A DNA stretch of 64,000 nt from assembly GCA_017543905.1 (NCBI GenBank), contig JAFYFC010000044.1, positions 24,021 through 88,020 on the forward strand, in the 5' to 3' direction. Positions 1 to 7,758 of this stretch are shown here, in pieces. The position numbers and the translations under genes were made by a program. The number at the start of each line of letters is the position of its first letter. Within the stretch, counting starts at the first letter, position 1. The notes beneath the pieces are model-generated. The model had not been told where the DNA came from and made no database searches. It saw only the letters and a program-made list of their open reading frames with translations. This stretch comes from Clostridia bacterium. GTDB taxonomy: Bacteria > Bacillota > Clostridia > Christensenellales > Aristaeellaceae.

Positions 1-403
1 TGCCCTCGCGCTTGGCAATGGCAATCCCTTCCCGCTGGCGTTCAAGCATATTGGCACGCTCAAATTCAGCGATAGCGGCAATCATCGTCAGCATCAATTT
101 GCCAGTTGCTGTACTGGTGTCAATGTTTTCTTTGTTAGAGACCAGATGGACATTCTTCTCCTGTAGACAGTCAGTAATACTGAGAAGATCCACAGTACTC
201 CTGGCAAGCCTGCTGAAATCATGGATGAAGATAGTATCACCCTCACGGACAAAATCCATCAGCCGCTGAAATTCCTCTCTGTTGGTATCCTTGGCGGATA
301 CCTTCTCAATGAACCATTTCTCGATATCATACTTTTCCAGGGCTTCCTTCTGCCTGGCTTCGTTCTGTTCCACCGTGGAAACACGTACATACGCCACATT
401 CAT
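1..403 (-). CDS. Serine recombinase (resolvase family), N-terminal part
   Basis: The protein begins MNVAYVRVSTVEQNEARQKE, the classic start of the resolvase/invertase catalytic domain, with the catalytic Ser in the YVRVST motif at residue 9. Later stretches (DTIFIHDFSRLARS and GKLMLTMIAAIAEFERA) match the conserved active-site arginine and the long E-helix start of small serine recombinases. The gene runs off the left edge, so the DNA-binding end is not visible. The start ATG at 403 follows an AAGGAGG-type site. It lies 3 bases after the stop of the TnsA-like gene, so the two are probably co-transcribed and part of one mobile element. A transposon resolvase role is inferred from size and context. 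Confidence 0.85.
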   Translation of the reverse strand, partial: MNVAYVRVSTVEQNEARQKEALEKYDIEKWFIEKVSAKDTNREEFQRLMDFVREGDTIFIHDFSRLARSTVDLLSITDCLQEKNVHLVSNKENIDTSTATGKLMLTMIAAIAEFERANMLERQREGIAIAKREG

Positions 404-406
404 CGC

Positions 407-760
407 TCACGCCTCCTTTTCCGCATCCGTAACAATCTTCCAGTCAGTTACGCCGTTCTTCATCCAGTAGTTTCTGGACACATCCAACAGCTTCACATTC
501 ATCGGCTTGGCCAGATGATCTCTTGATACACATTCCCGTACTCGCAGAGAACCGTCCTGCATCGTACAGAGAAAATCTGTGGTATATTCTCCGATGGACA
601 AGCCCTCCAGCAGAACATTGCACTGGAACTCCTTCACTTGCGGGTCCGCTTCCAGCTTGTCGGCATACACTGACTGGATGGTGTCATAGGTTCGACAGAT
701 TCCAACACACTTCGACAGGGAACGCTTTTCACATCGCCCTTTGTAGCCTTTCTTTTTCAT
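407..760 (-). CDS. Small TnsA-like endonuclease-fold protein of a transposon (tentative)
   Basis: A 117-residue protein starting at the ATG at 760, chosen because an excellent AAGGAGGTGG site lies just upstream. Residues about 25-110 resemble the TnsA N-terminal nuclease fold: a helix with YADKLEADPQ, then YTTDFL, then LRVREC. In TnsA the TPDF aspartate and an E-x-K pair form the active site; here the aspartate and glutamate are visible but the lysine is not, so it may be catalytically altered. It is cysteine-rich near the N-terminus. It sits between arrays of short repeats (right) and a serine recombinase (left), as expected for the first gene inside a transposon end. Family assignment is by eye and uncertain. 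Confidence 0.45.
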   Translation of the reverse strand: MKKKGYKGRCEKRSLSKCVGICRTYDTIQSVYADKLEADPQVKEFQCNVLLEGLSIGEYTTDFLCTMQDGSLRVRECVSRDHLAKPMNVKLLDVSRNYWMKNGVTDWKIVTDAEKEA

Positions 761-796
761 AGGCCACCTCCTTGTTTCTTTCGAATCTGCTACCTT

Positions 797-856
797 GTGG
801 AATGCCGAAGCGGAATATGTGACGTTGTGGAATGCCAAAGCGGAATATGTGACGTT
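797..856. repeat. Tandem 30-bp direct repeat
   Basis: Two adjacent 30-bp units (797-826 and 827-856) differ at one base; each starts GTGGAATGCC and ends ATGTGACGTT. They lie immediately upstream of the TnsA-like gene. Head-to-tail binding sites of this sort occur at ends of Tn7-like and IS21-like elements. Confidence 0.8.
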
Positions 857-999
857 CCCAAATCCGTCCCCAAATCCGAGAGAAGCGGTCCCAAAAACAT
901 TTCTGGGAGAGAATCGTTCCCAAATCCGTATTTCTGGGAAGTGCCGACATGCCCATAAAGCCTTGATTTTCCTGACATCCAGCCGATTTCCCAAATCCA
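855..999. repeat. Iterated TTCCCAAATCC motif, possible transposase-binding sites
   Basis: The motif TTCCCAAATCC(G/A) occurs at 855-866, 867-878 (one mismatch), 917-928 and 988-999, with a partial copy at 886-896. Two copies of TTTCTGGGA lie between them (900-908 and 931-939), and GGGGCACT occurs at 1034 and 1059. Such clusters are typical of transposon ends that bind several transposase subunits. The exact element boundary is not visible. Confidence 0.55.
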
Positions 1000-1293
1000 G
1001 CTGTTTCCTGAAAAACCAATCTCTCTATATTTTGGGGCACTCCTCATTATTCTCCGCGGGGCACTTTTCATCATCCTGAAGCTTACTCCAGCGACGTCAG
1101 AAAACGACCCATGATATGAACCAAAATCATGTCTCTCTGGCCAGTCTCAACATCTGACCGAACATGATTCTGAGGCATGATTCTGAGGCATCCCAAAGTA
1201 GCGAATTCGCAGTATTTACAAGGCTTCCCAGCTATTTCGCGGCCCTCTACGCCAGTACATCGCGGCATTATAAAGCGGCGTTACAAATGAAAA
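1000..1293. other. Gene-free stretch between the mobile element and guaA
   Basis: No convincing gene. A 13-bp tandem duplication of CATGATTCTGAGG lies at 1163-1188. A short open frame on the minus strand (1083-1268) crosses it; it may be a broken gene remnant but shows no recognisable family. Confidence 0.4.
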
Positions 1294-1347
1294 GAGCCCT
1301 GCATTCGGCAGCTGGATGAAGCTGCTTGATGCAAGGCTCATTTTTTT
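1294..1347. terminator. Bidirectional intrinsic terminator downstream of guaA
   Basis: GAGCCCTGCAT at 1294-1304 pairs with ATGCAAGGCTC at 1329-1339 (one mismatch), with an inner GCAGC/GCTGC stem. A run of seven T follows on the plus strand and TTTTC on the minus strand. It serves guaA, which reads leftward. Confidence 0.8.
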
Positions 1348-1411
1348 ATGCTATAGGATGGAGCAGTTTGCCCTTTTCAGGCTAATGGAGCTGGCCCCAA
1401 AATATTTCGAA

Positions 1412-2698
1412 TTATTCCCACTCTATCGTCGCGATCGGCTTGGGGCTCAGGTCCATCAGGACGCGGCAGACGCCGGGGACCTCGGTCAGGATGCGGTCGG
1501 TGATTTTTTTCATAAGCGGCCAGGGGATCTCGGGCACCTCGGCGGTCATCGCGTCCACGGTGTTGACCGCGCGGATGACGACGGGGTATTCGTAGGCGCG
1601 GGCGTTGTTCCTGACGCCGGTGGATTTGGTGTCGGGGATGAGCGTGAAGTACTGCCACACCTTGCCCGCCAGAGACGCGCGGTCGAACTCCTCGCGCAGT
1701 ATCGCGTCGCTCTCGCGCACCATTTCGAGCCGGTCGCGGGTGATCGCGCCCAAACATCTTACGCCCAGACCCGGGCCGGGGAAGGGCTGGCGGGAGACCA
1801 TGCTCTCGGGCAGGCCCAGCGCGCGTCCTACCGCGCGCACCTCGTCCTTGAACAGCATTTTTATCGGCTCGACCAGCTCGAATTTAAGGTCCTCGGGCAG
1901 TCCGCCCACGTTGTGGTGGCTCTTTACGAGCTTGGCGGTCTTGGTGCCGGACTCCACGATGTCGGGATAGATCGTGCCCTGACCCAGCAGCTCAATGCCG
2001 TCGAGCCTGCGCGCCTCTTCCTCGAACACGCGGATGAACTCGCTGCCGATTATCCGGCGTTTCTGTTCCGGATCGCTCACGCCTTCAAGCTTGGTAAGGA
2101 AGCGCTCGACCGCGTCGACGTAAATGAGGTTCGCGCCCATTTGGCGCCTGAACACGTCAATCACCTGCTCGCTTTCGCCCTTGCGCAAAAGGCCGTGGTT
2201 TACGTGCACGCATGTAAGGTTGTTGCCTATGGCCTTTATGAGCAGCGCCGCGACGACTGAGGAATCCACGCCGCCGGACAGCGCCAGCAGCACCTTGCGC
2301 GAGCCGATCTGTTCGCGCAGAAGCTTTATTTCGCTTTCGATAAAGCTGTCCGTATTCCAGTCGCGGGCCTTGCCGGTTTTTTCGATGAACGCGTCAAGCA
2401 CGGCTTTTCTGTCCCCGGGCCAGGCGGAGTATTCGCTGCGCGCGTCGTGCGCGACGTTTAGTACAGGTATGCCCAGAGCGTATATGCCCGCGTCGACGTC
2501 TATTTTTTCGCCGTCCACGACGTCGTTGGGGCCGCCGTTAAGTATAATGCCCGCCAGACCGTCCAGCGCACCAAGTTCATTCGGCTTAACGTCGAAATTG
2601 AAGATTTCGCTGTACATGCCCAGATCGCGTATCTCGCGCGCGACCGCGGCGTTTTCGGTGCTGCCCAGATCAACTATCGCTATCATGCTTCTGCTCAT
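1412..2698 (-). CDS. guaA: GMP synthase with truncated, active-site-less glutaminase domain
   Basis: Makes GMP from XMP and ATP. The ATP-pyrophosphatase half is intact: PP-loop LALSGGVDSS (about residues 138-147), HVNHGLLRKGE, the KSHHNVGGLPED XMP loop, RQPFPGPGLG, and the C-terminal KPIATIEWE. The amidotransferase half is abnormal. It starts like a class I glutaminase (LGMYSEIFNFD, LNGGPNDV, LGIPVL), but the nucleophilic Cys position is Ala83 (PVLNVAHD instead of the usual VLGICYG). The segment that should carry the catalytic His and Glu is absent, so the protein is 428 residues against roughly 510-525 usually. It should use free ammonia or another subunit. The start at 2698 has a GGAGG site; a -10-like TATAAT lies at 2728-2733. 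Confidence 0.93.
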   Translation of the reverse strand: MSRSMIAIVDLGSTENAAVAREIRDLGMYSEIFNFDVKPNELGALDGLAGIILNGGPNDVVDGEKIDVDAGIYALGIPVLNVAHDARSEYSAWPGDRKAVLDAFIEKTGKARDWNTDSFIESEIKLLREQIGSRKVLLALSGGVDSSVVAALLIKAIGNNLTCVHVNHGLLRKGESEQVIDVFRRQMGANLIYVDAVERFLTKLEGVSDPEQKRRIIGSEFIRVFEEEARRLDGIELLGQGTIYPDIVESGTKTAKLVKSHHNVGGLPEDLKFELVEPIKMLFKDEVRAVGRALGLPESMVSRQPFPGPGLGVRCLGAITRDRLEMVRESDAILREEFDRASLAGKVWQYFTLIPDTKSTGVRNNARAYEYPVVIRAVNTVDAMTAEVPEIPWPLMKKITDRILTEVPGVCRVLMDLSPKPIATIEWE

Positions 2699-2777
2699 AA
2701 TGCTCCGCCTCCGTTTTTTGATTGCGAATTATATCACGCCAAAGGCGCGTTTGAGTTTAGCGCATGCGTTTTTTGTG

Positions 2778-3650
2778 CTAATTTTTGTAAGGCGTCTCCG
2801 TCACGACGCGCTCCGGACGGGTTTCGAGAAGGGCGGGGTTTTGCAGGAGCTTTTTGAAGTACATGAAGCCCTGCGTATAGGACGCGCCGCCGCACACGCG
2901 CTCGTCCGTGACTATGCGCAGCGGTATCACGGGCTTTGAGCTTACGCCGTCCTTATTGAACACCGGCTGCTTTTCTATCCTGCCCATCGCGACGAATATG
3001 GTGGTGTTGCCGAAATTGTACAGGTGATGATACAGTGACGGCATGCCGATAGAGGCCATGTTGGTTATGAACATCGAGCAGTGGAAGGGGCTTACGTCGT
3101 ACAGCCACTGCGGCAGCAGGCCGTACCTGTCCAAAAACCGCGCCAGCCACACCACGCCCTGCACGAGTATGCGCCTGTGCACGAGCTTGGAGGCGAAGTT
3201 CACCGTGCTGTTGTCCTCGTCCGCGTCCGTGCCCTGCTTTACCTCGCGGGTGATTATGTCGTCCACCTCGTCCAGCGTCATGTCCGGGCTGAAATTCATT
3301 TTGATGAGCGCCTCGTCCAGGTTTTCCTTGTCCTTGGAATTGCGCAGCACCGTAAGCGACACCACTATACGGTTTCTCGCGAACACCTGCTTGTTCATGA
3401 TAAAGCGGTTGAGCGCCGGATACTGCGACATCGCGCGCACATACGCGCCGATTATCACCGCCATGAAGGACACCTTTTTGCCCTCCAGCGAGCGCTTGCG
3501 TATGTACGCGGCGATCGGCTCGTAATCCACGCTGTCGTTTATGAGATTCGAGGCGTCGTTGCGCGTTTTCATGATAAAGGGCATAAACTGTACGATAGGG
3601 TCTATATCCTCAAGTCTGCGTCCGTCGGGTCTGCGTCCGAACATAAGCAT
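2778..3650 (-). CDS. Stand-alone 2-oxoacid dehydrogenase E2-type acyltransferase-fold protein
   Basis: A 290-residue protein made only of the chloramphenicol-acetyltransferase-like catalytic fold of E2 subunits (start region with PIVQFMPFIMKTRNDASNL; later GVVWLARFLDRYGLLP and FITNMASIGMPSLYHHLY). There is no lipoyl or subunit-binding domain. The canonical active-site DHRxxDG is here DERVCGG (about residues 249-255), so the catalytic histidine is a glutamate. It may therefore bind acyl-CoA without classic transfer, or act by another residue. Such stand-alone proteins are common in Firmicutes and their role is unknown. The start at 3650 has AGGAG just upstream. Its 5' end faces the Nudix gene across 145 bases. 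Confidence 0.75.
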   Translation of the reverse strand: MLMFGRRPDGRRLEDIDPIVQFMPFIMKTRNDASNLINDSVDYEPIAAYIRKRSLEGKKVSFMAVIIGAYVRAMSQYPALNRFIMNKQVFARNRIVVSLTVLRNSKDKENLDEALIKMNFSPDMTLDEVDDIITREVKQGTDADEDNSTVNFASKLVHRRILVQGVVWLARFLDRYGLLPQWLYDVSPFHCSMFITNMASIGMPSLYHHLYNFGNTTIFVAMGRIEKQPVFNKDGVSSKPVIPLRIVTDERVCGGASYTQGFMYFKKLLQNPALLETRPERVVTETPYKN

Positions 3651-3795
3651 ATCTCCTCTTTTATCGCGTTTTCTGAATTATCGCACACGCCGAACGAAAT
3701 TTCAACCCCGAAAGCGCAAAATATATCGAAAATGCGCCCGCGCAGGCAGGAAATTTACTTGCGCCGCTTGAATTATATAAATTTGAGGTGATACA

Positions 3796-4344
3796 ATGAA
3801 AGACGCGGAACTCAGGGAGACGGTGATCTCCCGCGAACAGCTGTTCAGGGGCAAAATACTGGACGTGCAGAAATGGACGGTGCGGCTGCCTGACGGCGGG
3901 GAAGCCCTGCGCGAGGTGGCTCTGCACAAGGGCGCCGCCGCGGTGGTGCCGGTGGACGCGGACGGCTGCACGTATCTCGTTAGGCAGTACCGCGTGCCGT
4001 TTGACGAGATACTTACCGAAATCCCCGCCGGAAAGCTGGACTTCGAGGGCGAGGACAGGCTGGACGCCGCCAAACGCGAGCTCAGGGAAGAAACCGGCTT
4101 CAGCGCCGACAAGTGGACGCATCTGACCGACATGGTGTCCTCCCCCGGCTTCACGAACGAGCTGATAGGCATATACATGGCGGAGGGGCTCAAAAGCGGC
4201 CAGACCGATCCCGACGAGGACGAGTTTCTGGAGCTTGTGAAAATGCCGCTGAGCGAGGCGGCAGCTCTCGCCAGAGCGGGCAAATTCACCGACGCCAAAA
4301 CGATAATCGGACTGCTGCTGGCGGACGCCTGTCTCAGCGTCTGA
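3796..4344 (+). CDS. Nudix hydrolase, ADP-ribose pyrophosphatase type
   Basis: A 182-residue Nudix protein. The Nudix box spans about residues 78-102 (AGKLDFEGEDRL followed by AAKRELREETGF), with one extra residue in the first spacer, as in many ADP-ribose pyrophosphatases. The upstream arginine-rich strand YLVRQYRVPF and downstream SPGFTNE loop are typical of the NudF group, which splits ADP-ribose into AMP and ribose-5-phosphate. The ATG at 3796 follows GAGGTGATACA; an AT-rich -10-like TATAAA lies about 20 bases before it. It is the first gene of a rightward run that continues with the GH2-like protein 16 bases downstream. Confidence 0.88.
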   Translation: MKDAELRETVISREQLFRGKILDVQKWTVRLPDGGEALREVALHKGAAAVVPVDADGCTYLVRQYRVPFDEILTEIPAGKLDFEGEDRLDAAKRELREETGFSADKWTHLTDMVSSPGFTNELIGIYMAEGLKSGQTDPDEDEFLELVKMPLSEAAALARAGKFTDAKTIIGLLLADACLSV

Positions 4345-4360
4345 GCGTAAGGAAGATTTT

Positions 4361-6076
4361 ATGTATAAAAGACTGGCATGCGACTGGTTTTTGTCCTGCG
4401 CCGACATAAAGCGCATACGTCTGGACGCGCCCAAATGCGTGGCCGAGGCGCTGGCTGACGCGGGCGTTATAAGCCAGAACGCGGATTATCTGTCCCGCAG
4501 GGCGGACGAATGGATTTACCGCCGCGCGTGGACGTACGGCGCGGGCTTCGACAGACCCGCTGGCGAAGGCAGAGTGTTCATACGCCTGACGGGCCTGCGC
4601 GGCGAATACCGCGTGCTTATAAACGGCGGCGAGGCGGCGCGCGGAAGCGGCGCGATAGCCGAGTTCGAGGCGACCGCGCTGCTTAACGACATAAACCGCA
4701 TGGAAATAGTGTTCGAGCCCGCGGGTACGCAGACGCTGCATCCGGACACGGGCTTTGAGGGCGCGGCGAGCTTCCGCTGCTGCGGACAGGCGGCCGTGAC
4801 CGCGCTGCGCGCAATAAGCGCCGCAAGCGGCACGCAGGTATTCGCGGCGCTGGAGCTTGCCGAGGAAACGCAGACGGAGCTCAAAATCACGATAACGAAT
4901 TCGGACGGCGAGTTCACGGACGTGTATACGGACCGGCTGGGTCCCGGCTATATGCCGGTATTGCGCGAGGGGCTGCACGCATTAAAGCCGCTTGAAACAA
5001 ACACCGTGAGCGCAGAGGTCCGCGGCGCGGACGGCACATGCGACAAAACGACGCTGTACGTGTATCCGCCGGACGAAAGCGTGCCCGCGCGCGGCTTCGT
5101 GGGCGGCAGCGAAAGCCTGATGGGGCTGGGCGAGGACGCGGGCGCAAACGCCGCGTTCACCTGCGACGAGGAAGCAAGCGCCGCGTTCATGCTGCTGTCT
5201 TCGCGCCACGCGCTGCCCGCGCTTGTGCTGGGAAGCACGCTGCCTGTGCGCGCGCGGGACGCGCTGCTGCCTGAGGATTTGCTGCTTGAGGTGATCAAAA
5301 CCGAAAGCGCGCTCGACGGCGACGAAATGTGGTATCTTACAGACGCGCGGCGCGAATGCTGGGACGAGGCGAAAAAGCACGTGCCCTCCGGAAGCCTTGC
5401 GAATATTATCGCCTACACCCGCTACGAGCAGGCCGTGGACATAAAAAACAAGTGTCTGGACGCAAGGCTTGAAAAACGCGCCTTCGCGCTGGCGGACGCG
5501 GAGGGCTTTTATTCCTCCCCCGCCTCCTGCGCGCTGCTGGATACGCCGGACAGAGCGCGTCCCGCGTGCTTCGCGCTTACGGGCGCGTGGCAGGAAAAAT
5601 ACGCCTTCACCCGCGCGCCCAAAAGCCTGCCCGCGGACGGCGTGTTTTCCTGCGGGGTGTACTGCGTGGGCGATACGCCCTTCGAAAAGGGCCTGAGCGT
5701 ACGCGTAAGCGCCTTCGCGCTCGACGGGCATATGATAAGCTCCACCGCCTTCCCGGCCTGTGAAGGCAGCGTGGGGCGCTTTACGGTGGAGCTGCCGCCG
5801 GACGGCTGCGCGATTATCAGAAGCGAGCTCATGCGTTCGAGCGAGACGCTTACGGTATCGGACGAGGCGGTGTTCGCGCCGGGCAAGGCGTACGAAAGCC
5901 TGCCGGGCACGCAGCTGCTTATAGACGAAAACCGCGTTTCGAACGCGGGACAGACCGCGGCGGTAGGCGTATGCGTGCCGGGCGCGGGTTACTTCGGCTG
6001 CCTGCTGCCGGGAGAATACGTAACCTCCGACCGGGGCAGCGCGACGCTCACCGAGGGACTGAATATTTATATCTGA
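4361..6076 (+). CDS. GH2 (beta-mannosidase-like) protein lacking most of the catalytic barrel
   Basis: A 571-residue cytoplasmic protein with no signal peptide. Residues about 1-150 look like the sugar-binding jelly roll of GH2 beta-mannosidases (start MYKRLACDWFLS, then ADEWIYRRAW and RVFIRLTGLRG). Residues about 150-245 look like the Ig-like linker domain. After that only a short barrel remnant is seen (SGSLANIIAYTRYEQAVDIK resembles the last barrel helices, where a WQLND-type motif would follow), then two C-terminal beta domains. Neither GH2 catalytic glutamate motif (NE, E in a barrel strand) can be found. It could be a carbohydrate-binding pseudoenzyme. Family members are usually over 800 residues. 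It sits between a Nudix hydrolase and an oxidoreductase, 13 bases apart. Assignment is tentative. Confidence 0.5.
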   Translation: MYKRLACDWFLSCADIKRIRLDAPKCVAEALADAGVISQNADYLSRRADEWIYRRAWTYGAGFDRPAGEGRVFIRLTGLRGEYRVLINGGEAARGSGAIAEFEATALLNDINRMEIVFEPAGTQTLHPDTGFEGAASFRCCGQAAVTALRAISAASGTQVFAALELAEETQTELKITITNSDGEFTDVYTDRLGPGYMPVLREGLHALKPLETNTVSAEVRGADGTCDKTTLYVYPPDESVPARGFVGGSESLMGLGEDAGANAAFTCDEEASAAFMLLSSRHALPALVLGSTLPVRARDALLPEDLLLEVIKTESALDGDEMWYLTDARRECWDEAKKHVPSGSLANIIAYTRYEQAVDIKNKCLDARLEKRAFALADAEGFYSSPASCALLDTPDRARPACFALTGAWQEKYAFTRAPKSLPADGVFSCGVYCVGDTPFEKGLSVRVSAFALDGHMISSTAFPACEGSVGRFTVELPPDGCAIIRSELMRSSETLTVSDEAVFAPGKAYESLPGTQLLIDENRVSNAGQTAAVGVCVPGAGYFGCLLPGEYVTSDRGSATLTEGLNIYI

Positions 6077-6089
6077 CGGAGGCGCAAAT

Positions 6090-7127
6090 ATGGAAAAAAT
6101 AAAGGTTGCCATAATCGGAGCGGGAAACATCGCGCGCAGCGCGCATCTGCCCGCCTACATGAAGCGCAGCGACGTAGAGCTGACCGCTATCGCGGACGTA
6201 AACCTCGCCCGCGCGCAGGAGACCGCCCAAAGGTTCGGCATACCCAAGGCGTTCGCCTCCACCGAGGAGCTGCTTGCGGGCGCGGAGTGCGACTATGTGG
6301 ACATCTGCGTATGGAACCGCGCGCACAGCGAATGCGCGATACCCGCCGCACGCGCGGGCAAGGCGATACTGTGCGAAAAGCCGCTGGCCATAAATCTCGA
6401 GCACGCGCTCAGGATGCAGCAGGAGATCGAAAAGGCGGGCGTGCCCTTCATGCTCGCGGTGCCCACGCGCTACACGCCGCAGGCGATGATGCTGCGTGAA
6501 ATGGTGGACAACGGCGACTTCGGCGAAATATACTACGCCAAAACCGCCTATACCAGACGGCGCGGCACGCCCTACGGCTGGTTTACCGACACGTCGAAAT
6601 CCGGCGGCGGCCCCGTTATAGACATAGGCGTGCACTGCATAGACCGCACGTGGTACCTGATGGGCTGCCCGAAGCCCGTGCGCGTGAGCGCGTCCACAAG
6701 CTACGCCATAGGCAACTTCAAAACGAAGGGCGTTGAGCGCTGGCGCGCGCTGGACAGCGACGTGACCGCCTTCGACACCGAGGACAGCGCCTGCGGCGTG
6801 GTGCACTTCGAAAACGGCGCGAGTCTGCTGTTTGAGGTAAGCTGGGCGCTGAACGCGCCGGGCGAGAGCTTTACGCAGATCTGCGGCAGCAAGGCGGGCG
6901 CGCGCATGGACCCGCTGGTTATATACACGGAGCAGAACGGCTACCTGACCGACAACACCCCCTCTCCCGGCAAAAACGACATGTTCTACGAGGAGATAGA
7001 CCACTTCATCCACTGTCTGCGCACGGGCGAAAAGCCGAAGAGCGACCTTAATCAGGCGGTGACCATGCAGCGCATACTGCAGGGAATATACGATTCCGCC
7101 AGGCTGCACAGGGAAGTAGAGATTTAA
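6090..7127 (+). CDS. Gfo/Idh/MocA family NAD(P)-dependent oxidoreductase
   Basis: A 345-residue dehydrogenase. The N-terminal Rossmann motif VAIIGAGNIARSAHLP (from residue 6) binds NAD(P). The family lysine is in ILCEKPLAINLE (around residue 95). The C-terminal substrate domain has GGGPVIDIGVHCID, where the histidine is the usual catalytic residue. Members oxidise or epimerise sugars and inositols; the substrate cannot be read from sequence. It follows the GH2-like gene with a 13-base gap and a GGAGG site, so a role in glycoside or sugar-derivative metabolism is inferred. Confidence 0.92.
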   Translation: MEKIKVAIIGAGNIARSAHLPAYMKRSDVELTAIADVNLARAQETAQRFGIPKAFASTEELLAGAECDYVDICVWNRAHSECAIPAARAGKAILCEKPLAINLEHALRMQQEIEKAGVPFMLAVPTRYTPQAMMLREMVDNGDFGEIYYAKTAYTRRRGTPYGWFTDTSKSGGGPVIDIGVHCIDRTWYLMGCPKPVRVSASTSYAIGNFKTKGVERWRALDSDVTAFDTEDSACGVVHFENGASLLFEVSWALNAPGESFTQICGSKAGARMDPLVIYTEQNGYLTDNTPSPGKNDMFYEEIDHFIHCLRTGEKPKSDLNQAVTMQRILQGIYDSARLHREVEI

Positions 7128-7166
7128 GGCGCGAAAAGAACCGCGCCGGGAGCGGAAAGTTCGTTT

Positions 7167-7745
7167 ATGTTTGAAAGAAGCCTCTTCAGCATCATGCCGG
7201 TGCTCGAGACCGAGCGCCTGCTTTTGCGAAAAATGGAAATGCGGGACGCGCAGGATATGTACGAGTATTCGCGCGACCCGCTCGTTGCGAAATACGTGCT
7301 GTGGGAAGCGCACTCAAGCGTGTCCGACACGAAGGGCTACATCCGCTACATGCTCAGAAAGTACCGAAACGGCGAGCCCTCCTCCTGGTGCATAGTCGAA
7401 AAGGCGACGGACAAGGTCGTAGGCACGATAGGCTATATGTGGTATCAGCAGGACAACAGCGCCTGCGAGGTGGGCTATTCGCTCGCGCGCAAATGCTGGA
7501 ACAGGGGTTATATGACCGAGGCGCTGAAGGCGGTTCTGGACTACTCGTTCCGGGAGCTGGGCATAAACCGCGTGGAGGCGCAGCACGAAACGGAAAACCC
7601 CGCCTCCGGCGCGGTGATGCGCAAATGCGGCATGGCGAAGGAGGGCACGCTGCGCAGCCGCCTTTACAACAAGGGCAGGTACGTGGACGTGGATCTGTAC
7701 TCGATACTCAGACAGGAGTATCTTTCCAAAACGCGCAAGGCATAA
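7167..7745 (+). CDS. GNAT acetyltransferase, RimJ/RimL-like
   Basis: A 192-residue protein of the Acetyltransf_3 group. It opens with LETERLLLRKMEMRDA, the usual first strand-helix, and carries the CoA-binding stretch RKCWNRGYMTEALKAVLDY and the NPASGAVMRKCGM motif near residues 145-157. Relatives acetylate the N-termini of ribosomal proteins or small molecules. It is 39 bases after the oxidoreductase and 13 before the PHP gene, so likely in the same transcript. Substrate unknown. Confidence 0.88.
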   Translation: MFERSLFSIMPVLETERLLLRKMEMRDAQDMYEYSRDPLVAKYVLWEAHSSVSDTKGYIRYMLRKYRNGEPSSWCIVEKATDKVVGTIGYMWYQQDNSACEVGYSLARKCWNRGYMTEALKAVLDYSFRELGINRVEAQHETENPASGAVMRKCGMAKEGTLRSRLYNKGRYVDVDLYSILRQEYLSKTRKA

Positions 7746-7758
7746 AAACGGAGGCAGC

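Noticed and set aside
1083..1268. A 61-codon frame on the minus strand as a gene
   Set aside because: It crosses a 13-bp tandem duplication, has no ribosome site and shows no recognisable family; at most a remnant.
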